Of a stretch of DNA of 64,000 nucleotides, positions 32,381 to 43,974 are shown piece after piece. The notes below the pieces were generated by a model, which saw only the letters and a program-made list of their open reading frames with translations, was not told the origin of the DNA and did no database searches. Each line of letters begins with the position of its first letter. The first letter of the stretch is position 1. The DNA lies in contig JASDDO010000016.1 in the NCBI GenBank assembly GCA_030015575.1, positions 459,620,141-459,684,140 on the forward strand. Reading direction: 5' to 3'. The position numbers were made by a program, and so were the translations under genes. Source of the stretch: Agapanthus africanus (lineage: Eukaryota; Streptophyta; Magnoliopsida; Asparagales; Amaryllidaceae).

Positions 32381-32880
32381 CAAAAGCGTTAATCGACAAG
32401 ATCTTAACCATGTTTGCTAAGCCACCTTTGTTCGACATCGACAGAGGCAAATGATGATTTGCTCCTGGCAATATCCCAGTTGTAGCGGTGCTGATGCCGA
32501 AATCGGTGTCTAATTCCAAGCTTGCAGCGAAAATCCAACGAGCCACACATGCATACGAAATAGCCGAAATGATGGAGCAACTTGCAACAAAATCAGCAAG
32601 TAAAAAGGTATGCATACAAAAATAGCCGAAATGATTGGGCAACTCGCAATAAAAAGCAGCAGTAAAAATAAAACAAATAGCCGAAATGATTGGGCACCAC
32701 AAAAAATAGCCGAAGTGATTGGGCAATCGCGACCTTCGTGATATAAAAACTGAAATGATAGAGCATCGCGGAAAGACAACAAAAAATACATATGAATAAA
32801 AATTTTTGCCCTACAGGTAAGATCACATCGATCCCTGTATACAATCCAGGGGCACAAACAAAAAGGGAATCACACCTCCC
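32381..32880. repeat. Irregular repeat of TAGCCGAAATGATTGGGCA
   Basis: Four copies, some partial, lie near 32561, 32623, 32678 and 32707 with uneven spacing, linked by A-rich spacers containing GCAA(C/T)AAAA. A TATACAATCCA-GGGGC motif follows at about 32836. No gene is seen. Confidence 0.65.
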
Positions 32881-33009
32881 CCCCAGGCTCCATCCGAAAG
32901 AGAGCCATGTCTCGACGGTTCACAGACAACCTAAAGACCACCTCAACATTCATCTCGTTATAGCAGACGCAACGTCAAAAAAATGGAGTGACGGCAAAAT
33001 CCCAACTCC

Positions 33010-34321
33010 ACCTCAGCATTCGTCTCGTCACACCAGACGCAATGTCAACAACGGCGTTCCTTCGCAGTCCAGCAGGATGCAGATGCAACGTCAACGAAAG
33101 ACCTTACGGTCGAAACAAAGCGGAGTGATGGAAAAATCCCAGCTCCACCTCAGCATTCGTCTCGATGCAGCAGACGAGATGTCACTACAGTGTCCTTCCT
33201 CCAACAGGATTTGGACACGCCAAAGCAAACGAAGCGAAGGACAAATTCCTAGCTTCGGGGTCTTGACGGTAACTCATATAAAGCCTGAAAGACTATTGGA
33301 GATCACCCCACATGGATTGGTCACCACCTCGACGTTCGTCTCGATACAGCAGATGAGATGTCACTACAGCGTCCTTCCTCCAACAGGATTCGGACACGCC
33401 AAAGAAAACGAAGCGAAGGCTAAATTCCTAGCTTCAGGGTCTTGACGGTAACTCATATAAAACCTGAAAGACTACCGAAGATCATCCCACATGGAGTGGT
33501 CACCACCTCGACATTCGTCTCGATACGGCAGACGAGATGTCACTAGAGCGTCCTTCCTCCAACAGGATTTGGACACGCCAAAGCAAACGAAGCGAAGGCC
33601 AAATTCCTAGCTTCAGCGGTAACTCATATAAAACCTGAAAGACTACCGGAGATCATCCCACATAGAGTGGTCACCACCTCGACGTTCGTCTCGATACAGT
33701 AGACGAGATGTCACTACAGCGTCCTTCCTCCAACAAGATTCGGACACGCCAAAGCAAATGAAGCGAAGGCTAAATTCCTAGCTTCAGGGTCTTGACGGTA
33801 ACTCATATAAAACCTGAAAGACTACCGGAGATCACCCCACATGGAGTGGTCACCACCTCGACATTCGTCCCGATACAGCAGACGAGATGTCACTACAGCG
33901 TCCTTCCTCCAACAGGATTCGGACACGCCAATGCAAACGAAGCGAAGGCCAAATTCCTAGCTTCAGGGTCTTAACGGTAACTCATATAAAACCTGAAAGA
34001 CTACCGGAGATCATCCCGCATGGAGTGGTCACTACCTCGACGTTCGTCTCGATATAGCAGACGAGATGTCACCACAGTATTCTTCCTCCAGCAGGATCCA
34101 GACACGACAATCAAACAACGGATCCACGGCAAAGTCCCTAGTTCCAAGCCTCGACGGTTCACACGCAACCTAGAGACAACCGCGACATTCGTATCGATAC
34201 AGCAGATGCAATGCCAGCAAACGAAGCGAAGGCCAAATTCCTAGCTTCAGGATCTTGACAGCAACTCATATAAAACCTGAAAGACTATCGGAGATCATCC
34301 CACACCAGCGTGGAGTGGTCA
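33010..34321. repeat. 179-bp tandem repeats, block 1
   Basis: The marker GACGAGATGTCAC recurs near 33173, 33352, 33531, 33702, 33881 and 34060, mostly exactly 179 bp apart; one unit is 171 bp because of an internal deletion. The block opens with a distinct unit carrying CCTTCGCAGTCCAGCAGGAT and closes with a 144-bp variant. Similar repeats between coding region and 3' LTR are known in Tat/Ogre elements, where they can seed satellites. The peptides encoded are repeat shadows. Confidence 0.9.
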
Positions 34322-36050
34322 TGATCGCACGCTTTTGGCGTGTCGGATGTTCAAAGAATTTAAGTGTAACCGCGATCAGGACGGTGTCGCTATGCAGCTA
34401 GCCGGTGAGCACGGGTCGGTCCACAGGGAGATGGTGGTATCTTACCTTCTTGTCTTAGACGAGTCAATAAAGAATATGTATGTTTGTTCGATCTAACCTA
34501 TGTGTTTATCTGCAAGTATAAAGTTGTTAAGAAAAGATACGAGATTGTAAGCTAAGAAATCCGTACTCAAAAACCTTTGAGCCGAGTCTTGACCAATTGA
34601 AGCTAAGCAATTGGCAACAACGTGGATTAGGGGATTTAAGCGCGGTATTCGTGGAATCCGGCTTATTTACCCTTGTCCTTCCGTTCTTGTCTCTTGCCTT
34701 CGCCTCCGGCCAAACCGAACGCAACCGGTCGCGGTTAGGAATCACCGTTACCTTGTCAGGGTACGGTGCCTAACGGAGCGCTTGCGTATGGTTCGGGCGG
34801 AGTTCAAATGGAAAATAACGGGAAAAGGAATTGGCAAAGAAATGTTAACTTATAAAACCGTATTAATTCTTAACAACGACGATAATTACAACATTCACAA
34901 TATAAACAAAAGAGAACAAAGAAAAGAAAAGATACAAGTATTAAAGTGCATGAATAAAATTGCAAGTAATAAAAGCAAGTAATAAAAGACAAGGTAATAA
35001 ATTGCGAATAATAAAAAGCGATAAAAAGAATACGGAACTAGGACTCAAGACAAGCATGTGCTCAATAGCCAACCCTTAAACTTGCAAACTCAATGAAGAG
35101 ATTGCAAGATCAAGGGAAGGGTAGAAAACGCATGTGAAATGAAGTGCTAGTCCCGGGAGAAAATACGACCCTTGAGATCAATAACTAACTCTTACCCATT
35201 CAAGCTCAATGAAGAGGTTGAATGAGCAAGAGAAAGCAAAAATCTCAAGGGGGAGCAAACTAACAAGAAAGATAAAGAACCCTCATCTTCATTAATCTTC
35301 CACTCAAAAGCTCTCACTACAATTTAATGGAGGAAGAATGAAGAAGAAGAAGAAAGAAGAACAAAATTACACAAAAGAGAAAAACAAAGAAAAGCTCTCT
35401 TGGTTAAGCTCTGGTCCGGGGTATTTATAGGACGTAAACTGGAATTCTAGGGCATCCACCAGACCAGAAATGAAACACCCAAAATACCCCTGAAATTCTG
35501 CAGTGAGTGGGCCCCACCTTGCCGCGCATGCGCGGCCAATACCCCCTATTGGCCGCGCATGCGCGGCCGTACAGTTGAATTGGGCAGTGGGCTTTTGTCA
35601 TATTCCCTGGTTGGATGTTTCCTCGTGTTTGCCAACTTCAAAATGCGCAAAAGTCTTCAGAATAATTCCAGATTTCCAAGTCCAAGTTTGCTTTATTTCC
35701 TTCACTTTTGACTTTATCTCTCCCTCGAGCTCTGCGCACCCATTGATTCTTGTGCAGCCCACCTCGTGCTCTGTGCTTGTCCCAGACATGAATGACCACT
35801 GTCACATGTCTTGTATCGGGAACCGGTACTCGGCACTGGACGGATATGGATGACCGGAACCCGGCTTTTATCTGCTGTCGACAGATGTTCTGCATTTGGC
35901 GTAACTGTGGAGATTTTGTCCTGAATTGCAATATTTGTACTAGAAACCTGTATTCTGTAAACATGTAACAAACACGGATTAAAAGTACCTACCTATAAAC
36001 ACACGAGCGTAAGAATGGGCGGTATAAAGTGCAGTATTCTGTGATGAACA
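34322..36050 (-). mobile_element. Solo LTR of the Athila-like family (1729 bp, minus)
   Basis: The sequence is nearly identical to the LTRs at 2867 and 8993 in reverse orientation, from TGATCGCAC to GATGAACA. It is flanked by the perfect duplication GGTCA (34317-34321, 36051-36055), so it formed by LTR-LTR recombination after insertion into the 179-bp array. It keeps the double palindrome at 35521-35568. Confidence 0.95.
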
Positions 36051-36838
36051 GGTCACCACCTCGACGTTCGTCTCGATACACCAGACGCAATGTCAACAAC
36101 GGCATTCCTTCGCAGTCCAGCAGGATGCAGATGCAACGTCAATGAAAGACCTCACGGTCGAAACAAAGCGGAGTGATGGCAAAATCCCAGCTCCACCTCA
36201 GCATTCGTCTCGATGCAGCAGACGAGATGTCACTACAGCGTCCTTCCTCCAACAGGATTCAGACACGCCAAAGAAAACGAAGCGAAGGCCAAATTCTTAG
36301 CTTCAGGGTCTTGATGGTAACTCATATAAAACCTGAAAGACTACCGGAGATCATCCCATATGGAGTGGTCACCACCTCGACGTTCGTCTCGATACAGCAG
36401 ACGAGATGCCACTATAGCGTCCTTCCTCCAACAGGATTCGGACACGCCAAAGCAAACGAAGCGAAGGCCAAATTCCTAGATTCAGGGTCTTGATGGTAAC
36501 TCATATAAAACCTGAAAGACTACCGGAGATCATCCCGCATGGAGTGGTCACCACCTCGACGTTCGTCTCGATACAGCAGACGAGATGTCACCACAGCATT
36601 CTTCCTCCAGCAGGATTCAGATGCGACAATCAAACAACGGAGCCACGAAAAAATCCCTAGTTCCAAACCTCGACGGTTCACCAACAATCTAGAGACAACC
36701 GCGACATTCGTCTCGATACAGCAGACGCAATGCCAGCAAACGAAGCAAAGGCTAAATTCCTAGCTTCAAGGTCTTGACGACAACTCAAATAAAACCTGAA
36801 AGACTATCGGAGATCATCCCACACCAGCGCGGAGTGGT
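36051..36838. repeat. 179-bp tandem repeats, block 2
   Basis: It has the same opening unit (CCTTCGCAGTCCAGCAGGAT near 36106), three full units (markers near 36221, 36400 and 36579) and the same 143-bp terminal variant (near 36722) as block 1. The two blocks therefore repeat a higher-order arrangement of opener, core units and closer, with the solo LTR between them. Confidence 0.88.
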
Positions 36839-37757
36839 TATGACTCATCGGGGCTCCCTAAAATGAGCCTAACCTCAAGTAAAAAGCGGCATGGCAAAAT
36901 TCCTAACGCTTGCTCTTCCGACGGTCAAACTGCCTAGGAGGATTGCTTAAAGACGTCTTGTCCAGCCCCCGAAGGGATCAGAGACACGACAGTCGCAAGG
37001 CTACTCGAACAGCAAGATTGCCTATCAAGGAATACATCAGCCAACGCGACGGTACGATGGACAAAACCCTAGTACCACAGACCCTAACGGACCTCTGTCA
37101 TAAAGAGCAGAGGTTAACTGTGACGTTAGGACATTCTTGCGAAAACTGCTCGATTCGTCTCGACTCGTGAGGAAATTAGTATCTTTGCAAGAACTTCTCG
37201 AATCATCTCGACTCATAAGGAAAAGCCTTAGGCAGCATGGATTAAAAAACCTGTTTCCTAAGCACTGGGGCCCTGCAAGTCGGTCCAAAATAGACTCTTG
37301 CATACTATTCACGGGCCACAGTCTCCAAAGTCGAATCTCGACAAGGAGGGAAACAACCACTTACGAGTCCTCTCGACTTGTAAGAAAGAAAACTCTCTTG
37401 TAAGATTCTTATGACTTATAAGAGAAAACGCACTTAGGAATCCTCACGATTCCTAAGGAGAAAATACACCTATGAGATCCTCTCGACTCGTAGGGAGAAA
37501 AGTCTTTATGAGACCCTCACGGCTCATAAAGTTGAAAACCCTTAGGCAGCAGATCTTAACCTGTTTCCTAAGCCATCGCTACCTCTCAAAGAGTTCAAGA
37601 CAGAATGATTATATCATCTGCAGGCAAAGAGATGACACAAGACATTGCGAATGAAATGTATCTTTTATTCATAAATTCAATTGGGTACAGAATACATCTT
37701 ATGAAAGAATAAAAAAATGGATTCATTTATTCCAAATTACAAATGGTATAAAAACAA
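36839..37757. repeat. Unique stretch and stem-loop array block 2
   Basis: 36839-37127 has no recognised content. From about 37128 to 37530 roughly seven stem-loops follow the plan of block 1: CTTACGAGTC with GACTTGTAAG (about 37360-37385), CTTAGGAAT with ATTCCTAAG (37433-37461), TTTATGAG with CTCATAAA (37505-37531). 37540-37757 is A/T-rich and would be the 3' flank of the antisense gene. Confidence 0.7.
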
Positions 37758-39244
37758 TTATTGAGAGGGAAGCGCGTTCAATAGTCCAATCATCTGCTCG
37801 CGCACTTCCCTCAGCTCTTTTTCTCGGTCAGCTGCCGCGGCCAACTCTGCTTCGACCTGAGCTCGTTACTGCAAGTAGGACGAAAGTTGCTCTTCGACGG
37901 CCCGTTGAGCTGCCCCACGATTCTGTGCATCCCGCTCGACGATATCGAGCTTCTGCCTCAGTGTTAGCCCGTCAGAGATGCATCGCAGAAGGCCTTCAAA
38001 GATAGCTTTCAACTGTGCAGCATTTGCATCAACCTGAGCGTGCAGCCGGGCAGACTCGCTTGAAGTCTTTTCGCACGCCTTACGTTTTAAGTCCGCCTCT
38101 TGTTCAAGATGACGAAAGTAGGGAGTGCTCTGCTCAACCCATGCAGCCCGTTGAGAGTTCACAGCCAAGACTTCAGGAGCAGGACGTCCGAATTCGAGCT
38201 CATGCAGGCAAGCCTCAATTTTCCTGCAATGATTAACCCAAGACTCAATGACGCCTTCACTATGAAAGTTCACGAGCATCGCCAACATAGGATTAACCTC
38301 CGCAGCAAAATCCGCAGCGAATGTGGGAGTCTCCACGTCAAGCTCCTCGATATAGTCGCTCAACATACGCAGACTATTCACAGCGCCTTTGGAAGACAAA
38401 CGTCGAGAAAAAGGGCCTGCGGGCATTATGACTTGAGACTCAAACGGAGCTGAAGTCGATATCACCGCTGCAAAACAAATCACAGTCAAATGACGGTTCG
38501 AGAAATAGAGGAGGTTCACGAACAATGGAGTTTACTATACCGGCTGCAGCAGGTGGCGAAGTCGGGAGTACCAGTGGCGCAACTGTTCTTTCGTCTCCTC
38601 CTTCGATCTGTAGTGCTACAATCAAAACAAAGAAGAATTAGAAATGATTTGGCTTCCCGTAAAAGAAAAGACATTAGCTGAAGCCTGTACTCACCAGCGC
38701 CACTAGATGAGGCAATCTCTGACTGGAAAGAGAAGTGTGGGTGTAGCACCTGATACAGGTGATAAGAAAGGACTCCTGCAAAGATGTAATAATGCAATGT
38801 CAGTACATAAAGCATACAGCCTGCAATGAAACTGATGGGTCACCAATCCGCACCTTCCAGCATTTGAGATGATACGAGAGAAGGTAGAAGAGCAGTCGCC
38901 GTTAAAGAAGCAACTGGAGATGCTTTCTCGGGTGGCACAACCCCAAAGCTCATCACACCTGCATTAGAAATAAGAGAAACGCTGTCAAAAAGAAATTAAA
39001 AGGGATTGCAGAATAAAGGGGAAGTAATGACCCAAAATCTACCTGGTGAGTCGCCAGTCGAGACCGCGACAAGGGCGTCACTAGAGGCAGCAAATGCTTC
39101 ACCCTCCTCCATCGGAATGGTCTCGCCACACGTAGCCTCATCCCCCGATTTCATGAGAATCGTCATGACACTCGCAGTGCCCGGCAATAGCAAGGAGCCG
39201 CAAGGGGAAAGAGCGACGATTGGAGCAGTGCCTAACTCTTGAGA

Positions 39245-39405
39245 AAGGGCGGCTACCTTGGGATCGGCGATTGTAGCCATCTCACCTACCGTCACCTCGG
39301 GTTCGGCGATTATGGCTATCTCACCTACCGCTACCTCAAGCTCGGCAATCGTGGCTGTCTAACCTACCGCTACCCCAGGCTCGATAGTTGCCGTCACGTC
39401 ACCCG
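39245..39405 (-). repeat. 45-bp in-frame repeats within PMD gene exon
   Basis: Four units of 15 residues resemble EVAVGEIAIIAEP and VTVGEMATIADP. One unit carries an in-frame stop (near 39360). The repeats probably extend a flexible linker between the PMD and the coiled coil. Confidence 0.75.
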
Positions 39406-41037
39406 CCACTCCTTCGGTAAAACTAAGCCCTGCAAGATAGGATATATGAGAACCTGAGAATTAAAACTTTGACAAAATAACCCAATGCCACGTTACCTTG
39501 GGTCGGTTTTTCGATTGCCTCCCGAGCCACACGAGCTGCCTGACTGTAGGCGGTGGACAAGGCATCCGAAGCATCCTCTAAAAGGGTGAGGGCAGGAGTA
39601 GCAGCGCTCGGACCTGCACCCGCAGCCAAGGCAGCGTTACGCTCCCTTGCTGCACGCACTCTGCGCTTCCTTTCCGCTCGGGCCGTGAGAGCGGATCTTC
39701 TAGAAGCCTCCATCAATAAGACGTCATCGTCCGCGCCAAGGGTTACTTCTGAAGCCGTTATGGCATCCGTCATCGGTTGTTTAAGTGAGGCTTCTTTCGG
39801 CAATACCGGGGGAACTGAAACTTCGACAGCCGACCTCGGGGGCATTTCCGCACCGCCCTGCGAAGTCGGTGCCACACCTGGAATAACTTGAGTAGAGCTA
39901 GTTCCTGTAATAAAATGGAAAAGAAGGGTCAGATTACCCATAAGAAACGGGAGTGGAGACACGGTGAACCGAAATGTACCGATGCCTAAAGACGCTTGAA
40001 TCCTCTCCTCCTCCTCGAAAGTCTTGAAGGAAGCCGCTAGAGCCTCTTCAGTGGAAATGCCTGGTGGAGAACGAGTGTCAATCAAAACATCATAACAAAA
40101 ATGTAAAAAAGAAGGGGTACGATTGAAGCTTACTTAATTGTGCCAGGGTGGCCAGTCCCGCTTTATGGCTTGCTGATCGCTCAGAAGCGGCAATGGCAGC
40201 CGCCAAATCAGTATCGTCCAGTGCTATGAACAGACCCTCGTTGTTCCCATATTCACTCAGGCCCTCGCTATAAGGAGCATAAGGCTCCTGATCGAGTACA
40301 ACGTCGACAAAAAAGATCAACTTTTTCTTCTTCTTCTGTGAGCGAGCTCCGGTCGCAGCCAGTACTAGCTTACGCTTGGTGGGCACTTGGGACGACGAGT
40401 CCCGATATCTGAACCAACGCCAGACTCAGGGGAAGCTACATTCACCGTCTCCACGGGACCATGGGGCACCGGTAGCTCAGGCCTATCATGCGGGACCTCG
40501 ACCACAGCGACTCCTCTTAGAGGAGGACGGATGATGGTCCGTCGCTTTAGAGGGATGCTTGGATTACCGGCAGTGGTGCACCCTTGCGATCGAGCAACAA
40601 TTTCTTTTCCTCCCTGATAACAGCACCCATTGCGTGCTGATACCACGCCACGTATACATTTAGGGCCCTAGGAACACAACTTGGTTTACTAATGAAGAAA
40701 ATGGACCCTGTGTTTAGGCACATGAAGTGATGCAAAGCGCTCTGGATGCCCTCCTCAGTGAAAATTGGTTCTGCCAGGAATGCGTCGAGCGGGACGCCCT
40801 GATTATAACTTGATTGCTGGGCAAAACAGTGAGGGTTATATCTCATGAACAGAGCCGAATCATTCTGCCTGAACACCAAATATCCCGGCCTGATGGAATA
40901 TAGGTGGAGAATTTCTCGAGCTTTCAGGGTAGAAGCCCCATCCTTAAAGGTGTCCTGCAATGGTTGCGCCGTCTTAGCAGACTCCTTACCGATGGTCATA
41001 ACCTTATCAGCAAAGGTCATGTCGTCCCCGACGGTAC

Positions 41038-42575
41038 TGTAGGGTGTTTTTCGTCACCCCATCGAGATGGGAATATGCGCGCGCTTGTCAGGCGTACTAC
41101 AGATTCCCCCTGCCTAAGGTAGGCCGGGGTTTATTGATTATGGGGATCCGAATCTCCGGCAGCCGCAGACTAAGCTGTCGTTAATTACCCCTCGCCTTTG
41201 GGGCGAGGGAACCTCCGATTAACGGGTAAAACTAGACATGCGAACTCAATGTGCAGTGTACGTGTGTTGTGTTTTGAAGGGGGTTTGGGATATATCGGGA
41301 GCCACGCAGAGTTTTTACGGGGGTCCCGCTACCCGGATAGCGGGCTGGGGGTCAAGAGGGCTAGCAGCCCCCTTGCGGGGTGCGGGACAGCGCCCCGTTA
41401 GAAAAAATTTTCTAACAGGGACAGTGTCGTGGAGTATGTGTATGTATACATATATATACATATGTATATATATACATGTATATATAAATAAAGGGGGAAA
41501 AGAAATCCAAAGGATGCGTGGGGCCAGCGCCTAGGCGCTTGAGCGCAAGCGCGCCACGTGTCGGCACGTGGGCGCTTTGCGCTCAAGCGCAGGGTGCTAG
41601 AGCGCAAGCGCGCCACGTGTCGGCATGTGGGCGCTTTGCGCTCGAGCGCTGGGCGCTCGAGCGCAAGCGCGCCACGTGTCAGCACGTGGGCTCTTTGCGC
41701 TCGAACGCAGGGTGCTGGAGCACAAGTGCGCCACGTGTCAGCACGTGGGCGCTTTGCGCCCGGGCGCGCCACGTGTCGAAGAGGGCTGGAGCGCAAAGCG
41801 CCACGAAGAGGGCTGGAGCGCAAGCGCGCCACGTGTCGGCACGTGGGCGCTTTGCGCTCGAGCGCTAGCGCGCCGGTGAGGAAAAAGGGGCTTTTAGCCC
41901 CGGAAATTCTCTAAAGAGAAAATAGGGTGGAGTTTAACCTCCTAAGATGCTTTGGGTTAATGAAGGAGGTTCTTCTTCTTCCTCTTCTGTTGACTGGATC
42001 TTGAAGATCAAGAGATATGGGATTTTTAAAAATCTCTCGTTTTTGAGATCTAGTGACAGATCCAAGTTCCCCTTTTGTGGGTTTGGTGGTGAAAAACTAT
42101 TTTGTTTTATAAAATGAAGAGTAAAACTCTTGATTTAATTCAAAAGAAAGAAGAAGATTTTTTGGAACCTTGAAGAAGGAGAAAAGATCTCAGATCTAAA
42201 AATTTTTGGAGAAAGAAAAGTTGTGAGATATTTTCATTATCTTTGCCTTTATAGGCTATACACTTTACACATAGCCCCTTGGGCTTCACAAAATGGCATT
42301 TTGCCTATCCCATGGCTCACGTGCCATTTCTTTTTGCACATAAGCCATGGGCTTTACAAAAATTTGGCTTTATGCCTATTTTTCTGACATTTATCCATAA
42401 AATAAAATAAGAGAAATGCAACAAAATTTTTATCTTGGCATAGGGGGAGGCCGGCCGCTTCATGTTCGGGCTCGACCCGGGCATGGGCCCATTGGATCTG
42501 GGCTTGGGCCCACTTGGCTTAGGGTTGACTTTGATTTTGACTTGGTCAACCGGGGTGTAAATTTTTACCCCAACA
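41038..42575 (-). mobile_element. Solo LTR of a third family (1538 bp) inside the PMD exon
   Basis: It is bounded by TGTAGGGTG and CCCCAACA and by the perfect duplication GGTAC (41033-41037, 42576-42580). On the minus strand it begins TGTTGGGGTAAAAATTTACA, with a TATA-like CCTATAAAGG near 42250-42259, which is why I prefer this orientation. It carries G/C modules at 41520-41880, an AT-rich hairpin-prone stretch (41890-42240) and the palindrome GTTAGAAAAAATTTTCTAAC (41398-41417). The ORFs over 41518-41914 are repeat artefacts. The family is not identified. Confidence 0.88.
41520..41880. repeat. 59-bp G/C tandem repeat with CACGTG cores
   Basis: GCGCCACGTGTC recurs near 41551, 41610, 41668, 41728, 41766 and 41827, mostly 58-60 bp apart. 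Between copies are GCACGTGGGCGCTTTGCGCTC and GAGCGCAAGCGC. Nearly every stretch can fold back, so the block is both a tandem repeat and a palindrome array. Confidence 0.88.
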
Positions 42576-43974
42576 GGTACGTGGGCGAAGAATTACACCC
42601 CGAGCCTCTCACTGGCTTGCTCCACAATGGAAGTATTGACCAACCGCATGATCCGTGGAAATTGCAAGTTTCATAGAAATGAGGTCGCTTGTGCATTCCG
42701 AAGGCACCGAGCACATGCAATTCAAGCCATGAAGTAAAATAATGCATCGGGAAGTTCACCGGCTTGCACCCCCGGCTGAGTAGTATCAGCCGCCAAACTA
42801 AGGCCGTGATATAAATGAGCCAGCCCGGCAATTCCAACAGCAACTTGTCTCCTTTCAACCATCCGATGAGCTGGGTAGAAGACTGACGGCCTCATATAGT
42901 GAGGGTGCATGGGAAGCACGAACCAGCTTAACCATAAACCGAGGAACCCTAGAAAGAACACTTCCTCGCCGATGCCCGGAGCAGCAATTTCTAAAAAAAG
43001 GACGATCGCGACGTTTGGAAGAAAGAATCCCTTTTGATCAACTTCCAATATTGGCCGGCGATCCAAACCGAAGCCAAAAGGATCATCGAGTTTGGCAAAC
43101 TTTTCACCCTGGCACAATAAAACTTCTGGGCGAAGAAAATGGGCGATGAAGTCCGCAAAGCTAACCCCACGGCTTCCAGATTCAAGAAATAAACCTTCGT
43201 AAATGTTTAGCACCTTGATCAAGCTAGGGAATCAGTGTTGAATGGCATTCTCTGGGTTTAGACCTGTCATCACCAGTCGGGTAGCGAAAACATATTCATC
43301 TGGGGGCAAGATCTCCTCATAATGCTCCCCTCTGACAGGCAAACCGGAGATATCCGCAAACTCTTCCAAAGAGATGGAAACTTCCCGATCTAGTATAAGA
43401 AAGGTATGAGTTGGAACGTTCCATTGTTCCAAGAAGGATTTGACCCACCACGCGGGAGGTGTGGAATACTGAAACAGAGAAGCATAAATCGCAGGATACA
43501 ACCCAAGCTTCAGTAGTTCTGACTTCTTTGCCGATAGGATATATCGGGCCCATTGCAGGTAGCCGGCTGAGTGACGGGGAATCAGACCTATATTGTACGG
43601 CTGTCCCTAAGGGCGCGACTCACCTTGGCATATACGCCGTCCTAGAATGTCCAAAGCCATCAGCGGTTGTACAGGTATTGCAGTCATAGAGGGCTGAAGA
43701 CAATCCTCTGAAGTCCAATTAACCACCTCCACAGCATAGTTCACTGGGGGTGGGTCAGCATAGTGAATCGCCGAAATGGCCTCTGAAGGTGTTGCACAAG
43801 AGAAGCTGCGTCGACCCATAATGATCTGGTTATACCATGTTCCCCACAAATGAAGATTCTTGTGTTCCGATTCATGGTCTCTGATCAACGCAAGAACCTC
43901 CCGGTCTACGGGCGCTTCAGGAAATCCACCTTCGGAGCGAATGAACGGAAAGGAAGTGTCGAAAGACATGCCGC

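Larger units (their letters stand above)
37758..43974 (-). pseudogene. Antisense multi-exon PMD/coiled-coil gene of Tat-like element B
   Basis: The gene runs opposite to the element. A CAG acceptor at 43975-43977 precedes ATG 43969. Exon 1 (43969-43624) joins exon 2 (from 43566) in phase across a 57-bp GT-AG intron. Exon 2 is the PMD core: a WNVPTHTF segment, then SLEEFADISGLPVRG, a YNPHCFAQQSSYNQ segment after the solo LTR, and a KKKKKL basic tail. Further exons inferred from GT-AG sites are about 40060-39980, 39904-39497, 39429-39043, 38958-38854, 38775-38696, 38615-38541 and 38467-37758. The last is a coiled coil rich in Leu, Glu and Ala. Damage includes TGA near 43229, a frameshift near 42770-42800, the solo LTR at 41038-42575, shifts near 40575 and 40400, and stops near 39360 and 37866. 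PMD proteins are known from MAIL1/MAIN and from plant transposons; antisense extra ORFs are known in Tat elements. Confidence 0.8.

Noticed and set aside
41398-41914. Long Arg/Ala/Cys-rich ORFs on both strands
   Set aside because: These are GC-rich 59-bp repeats of a solo LTR; high GC lowers stop frequency. No start context or domain is seen.
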